Below are positions 1-12,210 of a DNA stretch of 64,000 nucleotides, piece after piece. The stretch's first letter is position 1; each line of letters starts with the position of its first letter. A program made the translations under genes and the position numbers. The notes under the pieces are model-generated. The model saw only the letters and a list, made by a program, of their open reading frames with translations, did no database searches and was not told where the DNA came from. Source of the DNA: Sabethes cyaneus (lineage: Eukaryota > Arthropoda > Insecta > Diptera > Culicidae); assembly GCF_943734655.1 (NCBI RefSeq), contig NC_071355.1:71633449-71697448 (forward strand). Direction: 5' to 3'.

Positions 1-1339
1 GGAAGTAATCAATTGGGCGACCGACACCTGTTCACGAAGGGAAGCTATTACGTACAACGTCATTAGCGTGAGCAATTGTTTTATCTGGACCCATTATTTT
101 CTACATACGGGCATCGTGTTATCTAATAGACTGCCGCCGGGCAAATGAGGGTCAACACTCCTTGTGAAATCCAATCATTTACGCTTAGGCACTTTTGTTT
201 ACAAGCCCAATGAAACAGATACAAATCTCTTAGATAGCAGATTGGGGCACAGTGTAGCAAGTTTATTGAGAAATTGAACAAAACTCCGGTGATATAAAAT
301 CTAGATGTATGTATTACATTAATTTTTCAAGGACTGTTATGGGAAACCCTCAATGAACTTTAAAATTTTGTTCATTGTTTGATTTGATTAAAATCTTAGA
401 TTATCTTAGTGATTAATCTTCTGAAACCCTAGAACTAATAATTTACATGCCTAATCTTCTTGCGACCTACGACAAATTTAATTTAATGGAGTTTAAAGAG
501 AACTTAAGCGATACTCGAAACTACACTTTGATCTCAAAAATAGAAAATACTGACTTATACTAAAACATCAACAATTTTCCAGTTAGTGATGTTGTCTATT
601 TTTTCATTTAAAAATGAAACACAAAGAGTGTAAAAAGTATATGAAATTTTTATTTAGATCGTTAAATTGTATGCCATTTTCTTTTTGATAATAACTTCGT
701 GCAAATGCTGGCCGAGACTTCGAGCAATTTGGTTGGTTGGTTGGTTGGTTGGACAAAATTTAATTTTTTCAGGCACCTATTTTTGTTCTTTTTTGTTTTC
801 CTCAACCTGTATTTTGTTTACGAAACTGAAAAGTTATAAAAGTCTTTGCCAAGCTACTGCCAACAAAACAAAAAAAAGTTTGCTCCGATACGTAGTATAG
901 TTTCTGAGAAAAAGGTACATAAAGTTTAAAAATCATGGTTTTTCAGGAGCGGCGTGTTATTCCGTCGAGGTTGTTCCACGCCGCACTGGAATGCTTATGC
1001 GTATGATCGTTTTTTGACCACTTCCCGTAGTCGGATCATTACAAATTTAGTATCAAAATAAGCGGAAAAGACTGCAAAATCAAAATCTGAAAAAAATAAT
1101 GATTTTTTCAAAATTTTTGCTCGTTCATGTCCCCTATAAGGGACATATGAAAAAAATGAAGTTTCGTCTTTTGGTTATTTTTATACCTAACTTTTGAATT
1201 AAAGTCCGATCAGTATGAAATGCTTGGAGCAAATTAAACCAAACTTGGTGCACGTATTCCTTGTAGTCGGGCAGAATTGCTTGTGGATGTTAGACACTCC
1301 TCCTTCCTAAAGGAAGGTAGGTTGCGGTATAAAAACTTC
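1..1339. other. Intergenic AT-rich DNA, no gene seen
   Basis: I see no protein-like reading frame or RNA gene here. The only clear low-complexity tract is a perfect (TTGG)6 at 729-752. Short frames in this stretch have no recognisable motif. The stretch ends where the 3' tail of a reverse-strand RTE retrotransposon begins. Confidence 0.6.
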
Positions 1340-2033
1340 TTCTTCTTCAGCATAGAGCCGGGGTGGCTCGTGCTGTTTCAAGCACTCGTCTCCATTCAAC
1401 TCAGACTTGGGCCACTCGTTGTCAATTTCCTAGTCGTCTCAGAAGTCGCAAATCGCTTTCGACCTGGTCGAGCCATCGTGCACGTTGGACCCCCCTGTTC
1501 CTGGTGCCGGTGGGGTTGTTAGAGGACTATTTTCGTCGCACTGTCGTCCGGCATCCTTACAACGTGTCCGGCTCACCGTAGCCTACTAACTTTCGCTAAA
1601 TGTACAAGCAGTGCCTGTAGCTCGTGATTCATACGCTTCCGTCACTCTCAGCTTTCAGTTTGTACTCCGCAAAATATCACTTTCCGATCGAACAGAGCAA
1701 GGGCGCGTATGTCCTCCGTGAGCAGCGTCACGGCTTCAAGTCCATAAAGAACTACCGGTCTAATAAGGGTTTTGTACATTGTTAGCTTCGTGCGGCGGCG
1801 TATGCTTCCTGATCATAGCGTTTTACGGAGGGCAAAGTAGGGCCGATTTCCCGCTTGGATTACCGTCTGTGGGAGACGCGCGTTTGTTTCCTTTGAGCCT
1901 CTTCCTTTCATGTATTTGGTCTTCGACGCATTTATTTTTAGCCCAATTCTCCTAGACTCCGCTTTCAGTCTGGCGTAGATTGTCTCCGCCGTAGCAAAGT
2001 TCCTGGCAATGATATCGAAGTCATTTGCAAAGC

Positions 2034-3096
2034 CTAGAAGATGGCTACCCTTGGTAAAAATCGTGCCTCTCGTTTCGATGCCCGCTCGTCGATCATCCCC
2101 TCAAGAGCGATGTTGAACAGCATGCAGGATAAAGCGTCACCTTGTCGCTTCTCGAAGGGACTCGAGAGTGGCACAGAGATGCGTACGAAACACATCACTC
2201 GATCCAATGTAGCTCTGATCAGTCGCGTCAGTTTGTCCGGAAACCCGTGCTCGTGCATTATCTGCCATAGCTTGTCTCGATCGACTGTATCGTATGCTGC
2301 TTTGAAATCAATAAAGATGTGATGCGTGGGCACGTTGTACTCCCGACATTTCTGCAAGATCTGTCGGATAGTAAAAATTTGGTCCGTAGTTGTGCGAGCC
2401 CACATGAAACCCGCCTGATAATTCCCTACGAAACCTTGTGCTATTGGTGACAACCGGCGTAACAGGATCTGGGAGAGTACCTTGTACGCGGTGTTTACCA
2501 GCTTAATACCAAGATAGTTACAGCAGTCTAGCCGATCACCCTTTTTGTAGATGGGACAAACCACTCCTTCCATCCATTCCTCCGGTAGCTTTTGCTCCTC
2601 CCAAATCCTCGAAATAACCCAGTGTAGAGCCTTTGCTAGCGTTTCTCCGCCATGTTTATAAAGCTCCGCTGGTAGGCGGTCCGTCCCAGCGGCTTTATTG
2701 GTCTTCAGCAGCCCGATCTCTTGTTTGACTTCTTGGGACTTGGAGAACTGCATTACTATCTTCCATTGGCGCTCCAAGGTTAATTTCCGTTCCGCCTCCT
2801 TCTGCGACTTTGCCATTTGTGATTAGATTTCCTCCCTCGTCCCCACACACGTCAGGTTTCGGTGTGTAGCCCTTCCGGGTTTGGTTCACCTTCTCATAAA
2901 ACTTGCGCGTGTCATTAGCTCGGATTAGTTGTTCTAATTCTTCACGATCTCTGTTCTCCTTTTGGCGCTTTTTCCTCCTCAGGAGGAGGAGGTTCCTAGC
3001 TTGTCGGTATTTGACCAGGTTCTCTCTAGTGGCAATACTCAGATAATTTCCCCAAACAGCTTTTCCCCTCCACCGCTTGTTGGCAATCCCCATCAA
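2034..3096 (-). pseudogene. RTE copy 1 reverse transcriptase, frameshifted
   Basis: Two overlapping reverse-strand frames (3096-2695 and 2816-2034) carry the linker and RT palm/finger motifs: LPAELYK, EEWMEGVVCPIYKKGDR, FIDFKAAYDTVDR (motif A) and KRQGDALSCMLFN (motif B). Motif C follows in a third frame near 2030 as GFANDFD, where the first catalytic Asp of the usual FADD is Asn. The RT then runs to about 1600 with the thumb-like motif TLIRPVVLYG. Three frame changes and the active-site substitution make this a pseudogene. Confidence 0.8.
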
Positions 3097-3105
3097 ACCA
3101 ATCCA

Positions 3106-4098
3106 TCAATTTTGTGTACTCCGAGGTTGAACATCTAGTGCCGCGGTAGCGGCGTCTCCGATGGCCGAGCGTATTCTGCCCCAACCGTCTTCGAGGTTTG
3201 AAGCACCTAACTCCTCGAAAGAAGGCAGTGCCTCATTCAGTACTCGCGCATAGTTTTCGGCAGCTTGTGGGTTGTCTAGCTGCCTGATGTTCAGCCCAGG
3301 AGGGCGGCTTTGACGTGTCCGGTATACGGTGGACAGCTTTGAGCGCACATGTACTGCTACTAGGTAATGGTCAGAATCAATATCCGCACCCCGACGGGAG
3401 CGTACGTTCGTGATGTTAGAGAAGGACCGGCCCTCTATGAGAACGTGGTCAATTTGGTTCATTGTACGTTGGTCAGGTGATCTCCAGGTGGCTTTGTGGA
3501 TATCCTTGCGCGGGAAAAAGGTGCTTCGGATCACCAGGCCTCGGGAAGCTGCGAAGTTTATACATCGTTGGCCGTTATCGTTTGTGTCGGTGTGCAGGCT
3601 ATGGGGTCCTACCACCGGTCTATACATTTCTTCCCTACCGACCTGGGCGTTCATATCCCCGATGACGATCTTGATGTCCCGTGACGAGCAGCTGTCGTAC
3701 GTTGCCTCCAGCCTCGCGTAGAACGCTTCTTTCTCATCGTCGGGTCTACCTTCGTGCGGGCAGTGCACGTTAATGATGCTATAATTGAAGAAACGGCCCT
3801 TTATCCTCAATACACACATTCTCTCGTTGATCGCCTTCCAATCTATCACGCGATCCTGCATTCCGCCCAGCACTACAAAGCCCGTTCCCAGTTCGTTGGT
3901 AGCGCCACCGCTCTGGTAAAACTGGGCCTTTCCGCCACGGATCTTCCATACCTTCTCTCCTTTGCGACAGATTTCCTGCAGAGCTACGATGCCGAGTTTG
4001 CGGGGTTCCAGCTGTTCAATCAGTTCGCAACCTGCGAAATTTAGCGATCTGCAGTTCCAAGTACCGAGTCTCCATTCGTCGTCCTTGTTCTGTCGCCT
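3106..4098 (-). pseudogene. RTE copy 1 endonuclease (EEP) ORF
   Basis: This encodes the endonuclease domain that nicks target DNA for target-primed reverse transcription. An internal Met lies at 3873, but the frame stays open upstream to about 4098 and includes the N-terminal motif GTWNCRSLN near 4065 and the catalytic Glu context VALQEI. Downstream motifs are GDMNAQVG, DQRTMNQIDH and SDHYLV, which carry the Asp/Asn/His residues of the exonuclease-endonuclease-phosphatase fold. The ORF ends at a stop before the RT, which continues in another frame, so the protein is split compared with the single RTE ORF. Confidence 0.8.
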
Positions 4099-4196
4099 AG
4101 GTCAATGCCGAATATTCCGTTCCGAATTTGCTTGAATTTTGTAAGTTATTTTATTTAGGTGTGTAGCCGTACTGGAGCAACACTACCGTATCTCGC

Positions 4197-4260
4197 GATG
4201 GGGCTGCCATCTTATAGTGTCGAGATTCACTCCTCACCTCCTTCCCGGTTAGTATACGAC
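4197..4260 (-). promoter_or_regulatory. Conserved 5' leader block of RTE copy 1
   Basis: An 18-bp sequence (GATGGGGCTGCCATCTTA at 4197-4214) and, 30 bp on, a 17-bp block ending GTATACGAC (4244-4260) match the equivalent region of the quite different RTE copy 2 (20937-21000) with the same spacing. On the coding strand the first block reads TAAGATGGCAGCCCCATC, an ATG in good initiation context. It may be a start region or internal promoter. Confidence 0.5.
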
Positions 4261-4290
4261 CTTAGTTTCCCCCGGGGTTGGTTACCCGAT

Positions 4291-4774
4291 CTCCGCTAAG
4301 GTTGCTCGTATTCCGCCTGGTACCACGAGGAGGTCGGGATCGGAGTTGCTGGATAAAAGGCTAACGACCACTATGGGGTCTATATTCCGCGTTATCCAGC
4401 CATTTACCAGGTCGTATAAAAACGCGCTTAAGTTTACATCAGCAATGAAAACTTTAGAATAGTTTATTTTCATGCAGCCACGTTCAAAATGTAACTTTAA
4501 AACAAATTATGCAAAGCAAGGCAAAGCCTAGGTTCTACATTCCGATTTGGGAACTTAATCTGCTATTCTTATACAACAGGAGCTAGTTTGTAACAAGGAA
4601 AAAATGAATCTCACATTCGACGTAAACTGAAATGCGATATATTTTTACTTTTAATAAAACGTAAATACCCTAATTCGATTTTAAAGATATATTTTTACAC
4701 CAAGCCAAACGTCATAAATAAGCATATAAGTGAAATAACACGTAATTTTATATGATTTGCGATGTTCCATTTAG
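4291..4774. other. AT-rich spacer, nothing recognised
   Basis: No gene, repeat or mobile-element signature is visible between the RTE 5' end and the degenerate SINE. Confidence 0.5.
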
Positions 4775-4915
4775 GTGCAAGCATGTCAGAAAGATTTTTT
4801 CGAAGTGTGCAGGATAACTGCGGGGCTAGTGTCACGATTCTATTTTCTGTTACAGTATCTTCTAGTCGAGATTCGAACATGCGTCGCCTAGCTTGTTAGA
4901 CCAGCAAAACGTAAA
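4775..4915 (-). mobile_element. Degenerate tRNA-derived SINE (mosquito SINE200-like)
   Basis: On the reverse strand, a box-B-like GTTCGAATCTC is followed by a diagnostic body segment, CACTAGCCCCGCAGTTATCC. This matches the body of the better preserved SINE at 16465-16672 (CTCTAGCCCCGCAATTGCCC). Box A is poorly preserved. Such SINEs are transcribed by RNA polymerase III and mobilised by LINEs. The limits are approximate. Confidence 0.65.
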
Positions 4916-7900
4916 AGCTCATAAATAGGCATTTTTTATGCAAACATTGGGGGGATTGAGTTTTTGTGACACTAATGTTCAGATGGGGAAAGGTGGTTGA
5001 AAACTGCCGAAATTTGATGGACGTCGTATATAAATTGTCGCTTTTAATTTTTCTAAAGTGCAATCCAATATAAAAATCAAAGATGTAGTCGTGCTTAAAA
5101 TAATCTTTGCCCGTACAGTCCTCGTGCGCTACACGTGGTCAATGTCATTAAACCTCATTGACACGTGGTTACCTAGATGGTTGCTATAAACAAAAATGCA
5201 GCGTTGCCGAATGAAAACTGTTTCTTTGCATTACGTAGATACATTACAAACAAATTAATACAAATTTTGCTAAACTTTGACGAATTGGACACCTATTCAT
5301 TAAGCTTTTGGTTCGTTTGTAGAAATTTAAATGTTTTCCCCAGATTTGTGAGTGCATATGAAGAGTTCTTTTCGGTGATAACGCATCACGTTTTACAATA
5401 AATATTGGCAACCATCGTGCAATTAAAAAACGGAATTCGCTAGTTGCATCGCGTCATTCGTGCAATTAGCGAACGAGTGCTGTAATACTTTTCCTGAATA
5501 GCTTATGTTCAAAGCCAAAGAGAATGTTTTTCAAGAGGTGTTTCAAAGTAGACTGAAATCTAAAAGCGGTATTTACTGTGCCCCTTTAGAAACGCTCGGC
5601 AGTTTTGTTGACTTTGAGTGTTCATTAGGTACCAAAATCCTGTAAAGCAGCTGGAACTTAACTAACTGCGATGTTACCAAACAACTTTTGTAATACCTTG
5701 TAATGCATTACCTATAGAGAAGTAAGTTGGGTTCTTTTAATGGGATCGAACGTATAGCTGATTAAAGCCGCTATTTCTAAATTTTGTCTTCTGTAAGGCA
5801 GGTTTTTGTGTGATCTTTTTGATTCGCTTAGCATGACTCTGATAGCCTACTTAGCAGCGGTCTCTTTCATTCCACCCTTCACAGTCCTTCTGACCTGCTA
5901 CCTATTCTATCCCCTGGTCATTGTGAATCTGTGAATGGTTACAGTGAAAAAGAACAACCCAACCGAGAAAGGTGCTCATATGCGACTAAGCTCTCACGAA
6001 TTCTGATGTTGAAAGCTAAGCCTGTCACGTGTGCGTGCGATAGCTCAATATGTTTCTTAACAACATATAAATTACGTGTAAATTAGGCTCATGTCGTCTG
6101 ACAGTGTTTCAATGCCACTCATCAAGTTCATTCACATTGTGATTTTGGATGAAATGTCATAAATAAACATGGGAGTAAAAACTTGCAATGCATGCAACGA
6201 TCCTTAAACGACGATGTATTTAAAAAGAAGACATTTACGTAGTTGCTGGAGAAGAGGTCTAAACATGAGTTTTATCAATTTTTAATATAGATTATAAATT
6301 ATTATGTTATAATATAGATAGCTATAAAATTTCATGAACCTATTATCTTCTGGACAGTACGAATTTTAATTGCCGAAAAAACACGATTCCATTAGAAGTC
6401 AAAGCAGATGCAAAGGAAAATAGTAGAGCGATAAAACAAAAATTGTTGTAAAAAGAATCGCAAATATTACTGTGCATATCAAACTTTCCTATTGGGAATT
6501 CGAAAATATTTCTTCATCTCTTCTTCAGAAACAAAATTTTAACGCAATACATTTCTGTCTATAAAATTGCAAGACCAGCTGCCATTCAAACACGCGTGTG
6601 CTCGACAATTTCGCGAGTTTCACGAGATTACGAAATTGAGTGACGAACAAAATTTCGACGGGCGCCGAAGAATGGACGACTCTTTCGCCGAGGGACGGAC
6701 TTTCGGTGGTTGCTCTGTGGCGATTGTTTGGTTAGTGTGTACGCCGCAGTAACTATACGCCATGCGAAATGATTGCCTGTCAACATCAGCATCAACTCCG
6801 GTGGTAGTGTGATTCATGTTTTCACTTGCAACTTTCACGGTTCAGCTTAAAATGGTTCGTCAATATATTTAGTCAAAAAAACTGCACGTAACTCGTACAA
6901 GACTATTTAAATAATTCAGTTTGACTTATTTAATTTAGTTTTCCATGTCGATCTTTTTATACTTAAATTTTTGTCACACTTTTTAAATTTCATCCGAAAT
7001 GCACGTAAATACATTTTAGTTAATAGTGACAGGGTTGTAAAATACATTACTAAAAATACTTCGCTGCATGACTGTGCTGACTAAAATCAGCCACGCTTAA
7101 TGTCTATTTGAACCACCCTACAACGCATCCACCGGAACGACTTTTGTCGAGTTTCGAATTTTGCCAGTCATCGCACAATAAAACGATAGGTATGTGTTGA
7201 TGTTCATTTAATTGATAACCAAAACCACAGACGGCAAAAGCTGAGCTGACTGACTAGTGGCCTGTTATAGTAGTAATGAAAGATTATGTAAGAAACGAAC
7301 TGCGAATATATTTTTGTCTATTTCATATATTTTTAGCTTAGCGTTAATCGCGATCTCAAAATAGCACAAACATTTGCATGGTTCGTGAATGAAACTCATA
7401 AATTAAATAGTTCATCAAATGAAAGTGGTCAAAAATTAATATCATCTAGAACAACACGATTTTGTCGAGAGCCGAAACTTTTCTTATTTGCATATAAAAT
7501 ACATTCATAACTTTCATTTTTTAAAATAAAAGTCTAGATGCAAACTTCAGATGAATGGTAGGATAAAACCAGATTGGAATTCGAATCATAATTTATTTCG
7601 CTTACCGGCCTGCATGACAGCGAAGAACGAGGGAAACGATAAAAAGATTTGACGATGACAGTGGAACTCGACTTGCTGCATGCTGATGGAAAGTAGTTTC
7701 GAATGAATTGGATTCTTAAGGGAATGTGTCATTTTCGACCCGAGGTGGTCACTTTGAATGGCTAAAAGTATTCGAAGCACGTTATCTTATTAGAAAATAC
7801 AATAACGCCTTTTCAATTGACTGACAGGTAGATATGATATAGCTGTGACGAGGCATTGCAATATAACAGTCTGTATTATGATGACTTTTTCGACCAGAGT

Positions 7901-10078
7901 TAACACCTTCTTTCAAAAGAAATCAACATACCCCTGAGGTTTGCCTTTTTTTACTTTTTGGTAAACTTATTGTCGACAATGACTGTCGAAACTTAACATT
8001 GCAACTAAAAAAAATCGGTCTCCTACTTATCAATCACTCCTGTGTTTGCTAACCGGATGGAAAACAAATTTGAGGTTAACCAACCTATAACCAATCAATT
8101 GTGTGTATATTTTTCATTCATTAACTTTCACTGTTATATGTTGCAAATTTTTTCTACGACTTTTCTGAAGAAAAAAAATGGGTAGACTTAAATGAAACAA
8201 AAGTTTGTACCACGCTAATAGGTGACTTCACGGTCACCATAAAAGTGCAAGAAGTTGCGCTAAATTTGGTTAATAATCTTTTATAAAGACACCATCCTTT
8301 AAAAATTACATATTTTTACGCAATAGGTAGTAAATAATCGCGCTTTTGCGTATCTTGGAGAGAATCCGATAAAGTAGACCTTTTGTGAATTCTTCACTGT
8401 ATAAAATCGATAGCATTCAAATCTCCTGATGTTTTTCAAATGAATTAGTGTTATTTGAGTTCATTTTAATCGGTTTAATCTGGTTTTACTATGTATTTGG
8501 GGGTGAATTGGGCAAAACGGACTATTCTTGCGTTTCGCACAGTATGCAGTGGATGGGATTTGATTCTTCTGATGTTTTGACAAGCTATTGGAAGGTATTT
8601 GAGTTCATTTCACCGGCGGCAAATAAATTTCTATACGCTTTTAGCTTTTATCATGATTTTTGGAGAGAATAGGGTAAAATGGATATCGTTTCGAGATACT
8701 GTACTATTTTTCCTGACGATCTGTGCAGTAGTTTATAACTTTTTGGGTCCATAAAGGACAGGTAAGCATTCCCATTTATAGAGGGGCTGGAGACAAAATC
8801 ATAGGCAATAGTCTAATAATCTTTTGGATCGAGCCCAAAAAATAAATAGTATGTATTACAATCCGGTGTCTTAGCAAAAACATTATTGCATACCTGTAAT
8901 TAATTCTGGTTGCAACTGGGCTACTGTGACACGAGGCCTTCAAATATTAAAACTTTTGTATTTGGTTGGTTAAAAATGGTTAATAAATGAGAATTACACT
9001 TCCAACCTCTCGAAACAGTGACTCCCTCGTTTATTAAGGGGCTGGACAGTTTATAAATCTTGACCTCTTTGTCATGTAATATTTTCTAAAATTGCTATGA
9101 AACAAATAACAAATTGCATGGTTCTGTCTTCTGTGAAGAGAAAGAACCTGCGGCCCTGTTTCTACAATAATTATTCATTATGCATACATGCATAATGCAT
9201 TCATTATGCAACATGATCCATTTAATTTGCTAATTCTTTTAGAGATATGCATATTTTGATTAGCTCTAATCTTATACAGTGCTTATGTCCATATAAGTAT
9301 TGAAGAAGATTGAATATGTAGGTAATAAACAATCCAAGTGCACATTTCCGTCGATGATCTTTCGTACTTCTAATAGGTAAGGGTAGAATGAAACGAAATT
9401 TTTCGCTTCATTTATCCTTTCCCGATTTATTTTTCGACCTTCGCGAGACGGTTGATTCATGCTGACTTGACTGTACAGTTTCCTAATGTTTGCTTCAGTC
9501 ATGCTCACGCGTCTATCTATATTGCTCTGCGGGCTTATGGTGGAAAGAATTGACTTCAAAATGATGATGCACATTTTTTACTGTAAACGACACGATGAGT
9601 TCGAAGGCCTTTGAAGTGGCAAGCCTTCGAGTGGAGTGCAGGGCGGTGGGACCTTCGACGACCTCAGGAATCTCCAGTAAATTTAATGAGACGTAAATAG
9701 ATCAAACAAAATAGCAAATTGCTATTTTTACTAACGCAAAATGTGTGGATATCATGTGGTGACTAAGCAAAACAGTAAGAGCTTGCAGTTTTTTAAGAAA
9801 TTATTCATATTGCTTATTTCTAATAGTTTATTTCAAGTACAGTTCGGACTCGGTTATCCGGGGATTCGATTAACCAGGGATTCGATTACCCGGGTGAACA
9901 AAAAAAAACATTTTGTTTAACACAAATGTCATAGTTTTCACGTTAGATAATGATTCTAGCATGGCAAATATTGATTGATATTGAAAGGTATAAAATTCCT
10001 TTCCAATATATTTTTTATCTACGAGTATTGCAGATAATGATATAAATTTTTAATTTTTAAATTGTTGTGTGGTATGAT
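4916..10078. other. Long AT-rich intergenic stretch without a recognised gene
   Basis: No conserved domain is visible in any frame. An imperfect 13-bp inverted repeat (TTCGCTAgTTGCA and its complement) lies at about 5435-5473. A CpG-richer block at about 6577-6840 stands out from its surroundings and could be an untranslated first exon or old promoter, but no splice partner was found. A partial duplication containing TTTGAGTTCATTT lies at 8455-8620, a small ATGCAT-rich palindromic stretch at 9175-9215, and a CCGG-rich pogo-like fragment at 9843-9896. The 100-codon reverse frame at 9272-9574 has no recognised motif. Confidence 0.5.
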
Positions 10079-10300
10079 GCATAATTCATCATCATCGCCA
10101 TCATCAAAATAATCATCATCCTCAACAAAATCATCATCATCATCATCATCTTCATGATCATTATCATTATGATCAGCATCATCATCATCATCAAAATCAT
10201 CATCATGATCAACATCATCATCAAAATAATCATCAACAAAATCATCATCAATATCAAAATCATCATCATAACCATCATCACGATCAACCATCATCATCAA
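10079..10300. repeat. Imperfect (ATC/GAT)n trinucleotide repeat
   Basis: About 220 bp consist of interrupted TCA/ATC triplets on the + strand. On the reverse strand one frame reads as an Asp-rich string and another as a Met/Ile-rich string. These are repeat artefacts, since two frames are open at once and neither has non-repeat sequence of length. Confidence 0.9.
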
Positions 10301-10317
10301 TGAAAAAAAACAAAAAC

Positions 10318-10515
10318 AGGAATTTTCTAACTTTAGGGTGAATTGTTCAATAATAGAAAACCTTTATGATACCTAAAAGTAAAAGAACATGGCATACAAA
10401 AAAAATTGTACCATAAATTCAATAAAATTCATCAGTGAAAAAATCGTAAGAAAGGAATTTTCTAACTTTAGGGAGATTAATCAATACTAGAAATAGATTT
10501 ATGACACCTACACAG
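10318..10515. repeat. Tandem duplication, ~136-bp spacing
   Basis: A segment starting AGGAATTTTCTAACTTTAGG occurs at 10318 and again at 10454. The following approximately 60 bp are similar, including a Met/Thr-like TATGAYACCTA stretch. This is a diverged direct duplication next to the trinucleotide tract. Confidence 0.7.
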
Positions 10516-10924
10516 TCAAAAAAATCGAAATGTCGCATCCACGTGAAAAATCATGTAAAATTCTGTACAACAACTTACGTGCACTTTATGTACTAGTTAA
10601 TGGGAAAATTGATAAAATTTACCGGGATTGCACGTAAACTGGTTAGTAGGAGTGCGAGTTACCAACAATTCACGTGAATGTTACATGAAAAGTGTGATGG
10701 ATGAGAATTACCTATGTTTGCCAAAGCTAGGTTTAAAATGTTTGTTGTGGCAATATAATGGTTGAGGTTGTACAAGCAGAATATGACGAATTAAGAAGGA
10801 TTATCTATTTATATAAGAGGCTTATGTCTGTACCGAAAACCAGGTCTCTGACAGAAGGTCATAAGAGACTTATCGGTAACTAAAAACAGGTCCCTGACAG
10901 GACGTCATGCTTTCGTAGCAATTG
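10516..10924. other. AT-rich flank of the minisatellite
   Basis: No gene is recognised. A short direct repeat (CCAGGTCTCTGACAG / ACAGGTCCCTGACAG with following GGTCAT or ACGTCAT) lies at 10840-10908, just before the array starts. Confidence 0.5.
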
Positions 10925-12210
10925 GTTGTATTCTCAGTCACCTCACAGGTCGACTGCTGGACTGCTTGATTGCTCAACTGGTTGACTAGACTGCTCGACT
11001 GGATTGGTCGATTAGACTGCTCTATTTGACTGCTTAACTGAACTGCTCGACTGAACTGTTCGATTCGACTGCTCGACTCAACTGCTTGATTGGACAGATC
11101 GACTTGACTGTTTGACTGAAAAGCTCGATTTAACTGCTCGAGTGGACTATTCGACTTAACTACTCGATTCGACTGATTGACACATTTGCTTGACTCACTA
11201 CTCGACCCGACTGACCGACTTAACTGCACGATTAAACTACTAGACTGGACTGTTCGATTCGACTGCTCGACTGGACTGCTTGACTGGACAGCATGATTCA
11301 TCAGCTCGACTAGACTACTTGACTCAACTGTTCGATTCGACGCTCGACTCAACTGCTCGATTCAACTGCTTGATTCTACTGCTCGACTGGACTACGCGAC
11401 TCAACTGCTCTACTCGACTTCTTGAGTGAATTGCTTGACTCAACTACTCGATTGGACTATTCGAATCGGCTGCTCGACCTAACTGCTCAACCCGATTGCT
11501 CGACTTAACTGACAGCTTGATTGAACCGCTCGACTAGACTGCTCGACTTAACTACTCGACTTAGCCACTCAACCCGACTGCTCGACTCAACTGCTTGACT
11601 TAACTGTTTGATTCAACTGCTCGATTGGACTACTCGACTGAACTGCTCGACTCAACTGTTCGATTTAACTGCTAGACTCAACTGTTCGACTTAACTGCTC
11701 GACTGAACCACTTGGCCCGACTGCTCGACTAGACTGCTTGACTAAACTGTTCGATTCGAGTGCTCGACTAGACTACTCGATTCAACTGCTCGACTAGACT
11801 ACTCGACTTAAATGCTCGACTGAACTGCTCGACTCAACTGTTCAACTTAACTGCTAGACTGAACCACTTGGCCCGACTGCTCGACTAGACTGCTTGACTA
11901 AACTGTTCGATTCGAGTGCTCGACTAGACTACTCGATTCAACTGCTCGACTAGACTACTCGACTTAAATGCTCGACTGAACTGCTCGACTCAACTGTTCG
12001 ACTTAACCGGTTGACCCGACTGCTTGACTAAATCATTCGATTCGACTACTCGACTCAAGCGCTCGACTAGACTACTCGATTCAACTGCTTGACTGGACTA
12101 CTCGACTCAACTGCTCGATTAAACTGCGCGACTGAACTGCTCGTCTTGACTGCTCGAACCAACTGCTTGACTCGATTGTTTGATTCGACTGCTCGACTCG
12201 CCTGCTCAAC
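10925..12210. repeat. 13-bp minisatellite, ~95-100 units, with 156-bp higher-order repeat
   Basis: About 1.29 kb is built of a degenerate 13-bp unit close to ACTGCTCGACTNRA (variants GCTTGACT, GTTCGATT, ACTCGACT). Read in protein, the array gives a 13-residue period (reverse frame 11352-10870, Ser/Val/Gln-rich), as a 13-bp unit must. A nearly identical 156-bp block (exactly 12 units) is repeated head to tail at 11701-11856 and 11857-12010, a recent unequal-exchange step inside the older array. Confidence 0.92.

Larger units (their letters stand above)
1340..4290 (-). mobile_element. RTE-clade LINE, copy 1 (decayed, near full length)
   Basis: A non-LTR retrotransposon lies on the reverse strand. 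Its 5' end is near 4290 and its 3' end near 1340, where the reverse strand shows a (GAA)n-type tail, usual for RTE elements. In order it has a conserved 5' block (4197-4260), an apurinic-type endonuclease, a reverse transcriptase and a C-terminal region. The endonuclease/RT layout and motifs such as DQRTxNQIDH are those of RTE proteins often mis-annotated as 'craniofacial development protein 2-like'. The reading frame is broken several times. The RT catalytic box reads FANDFD instead of FADD, so this copy should be dead. The same family recurs at 46200-52545 and 63020-64000. Confidence 0.85.

Noticed and set aside
9843..9896. Complete pogo-like MITE at the CCGG-rich sequence
   Set aside because: Only one end-like stretch (TTATCCGGGGATTCG and repeats) is visible; no inverted partner or TA duplication was found.
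10019..10300. Asp-rich reverse ORF of 93 codons
   Set aside because: It is a translation of the interrupted ATC/GAT microsatellite; a second frame (Met/Ile-rich) is open over the same bases.
10870..11352. Ser/Val/Gln-rich ORF with 13-residue period
   Set aside because: The period equals the 13-bp minisatellite unit and the ORF covers only part of the array.
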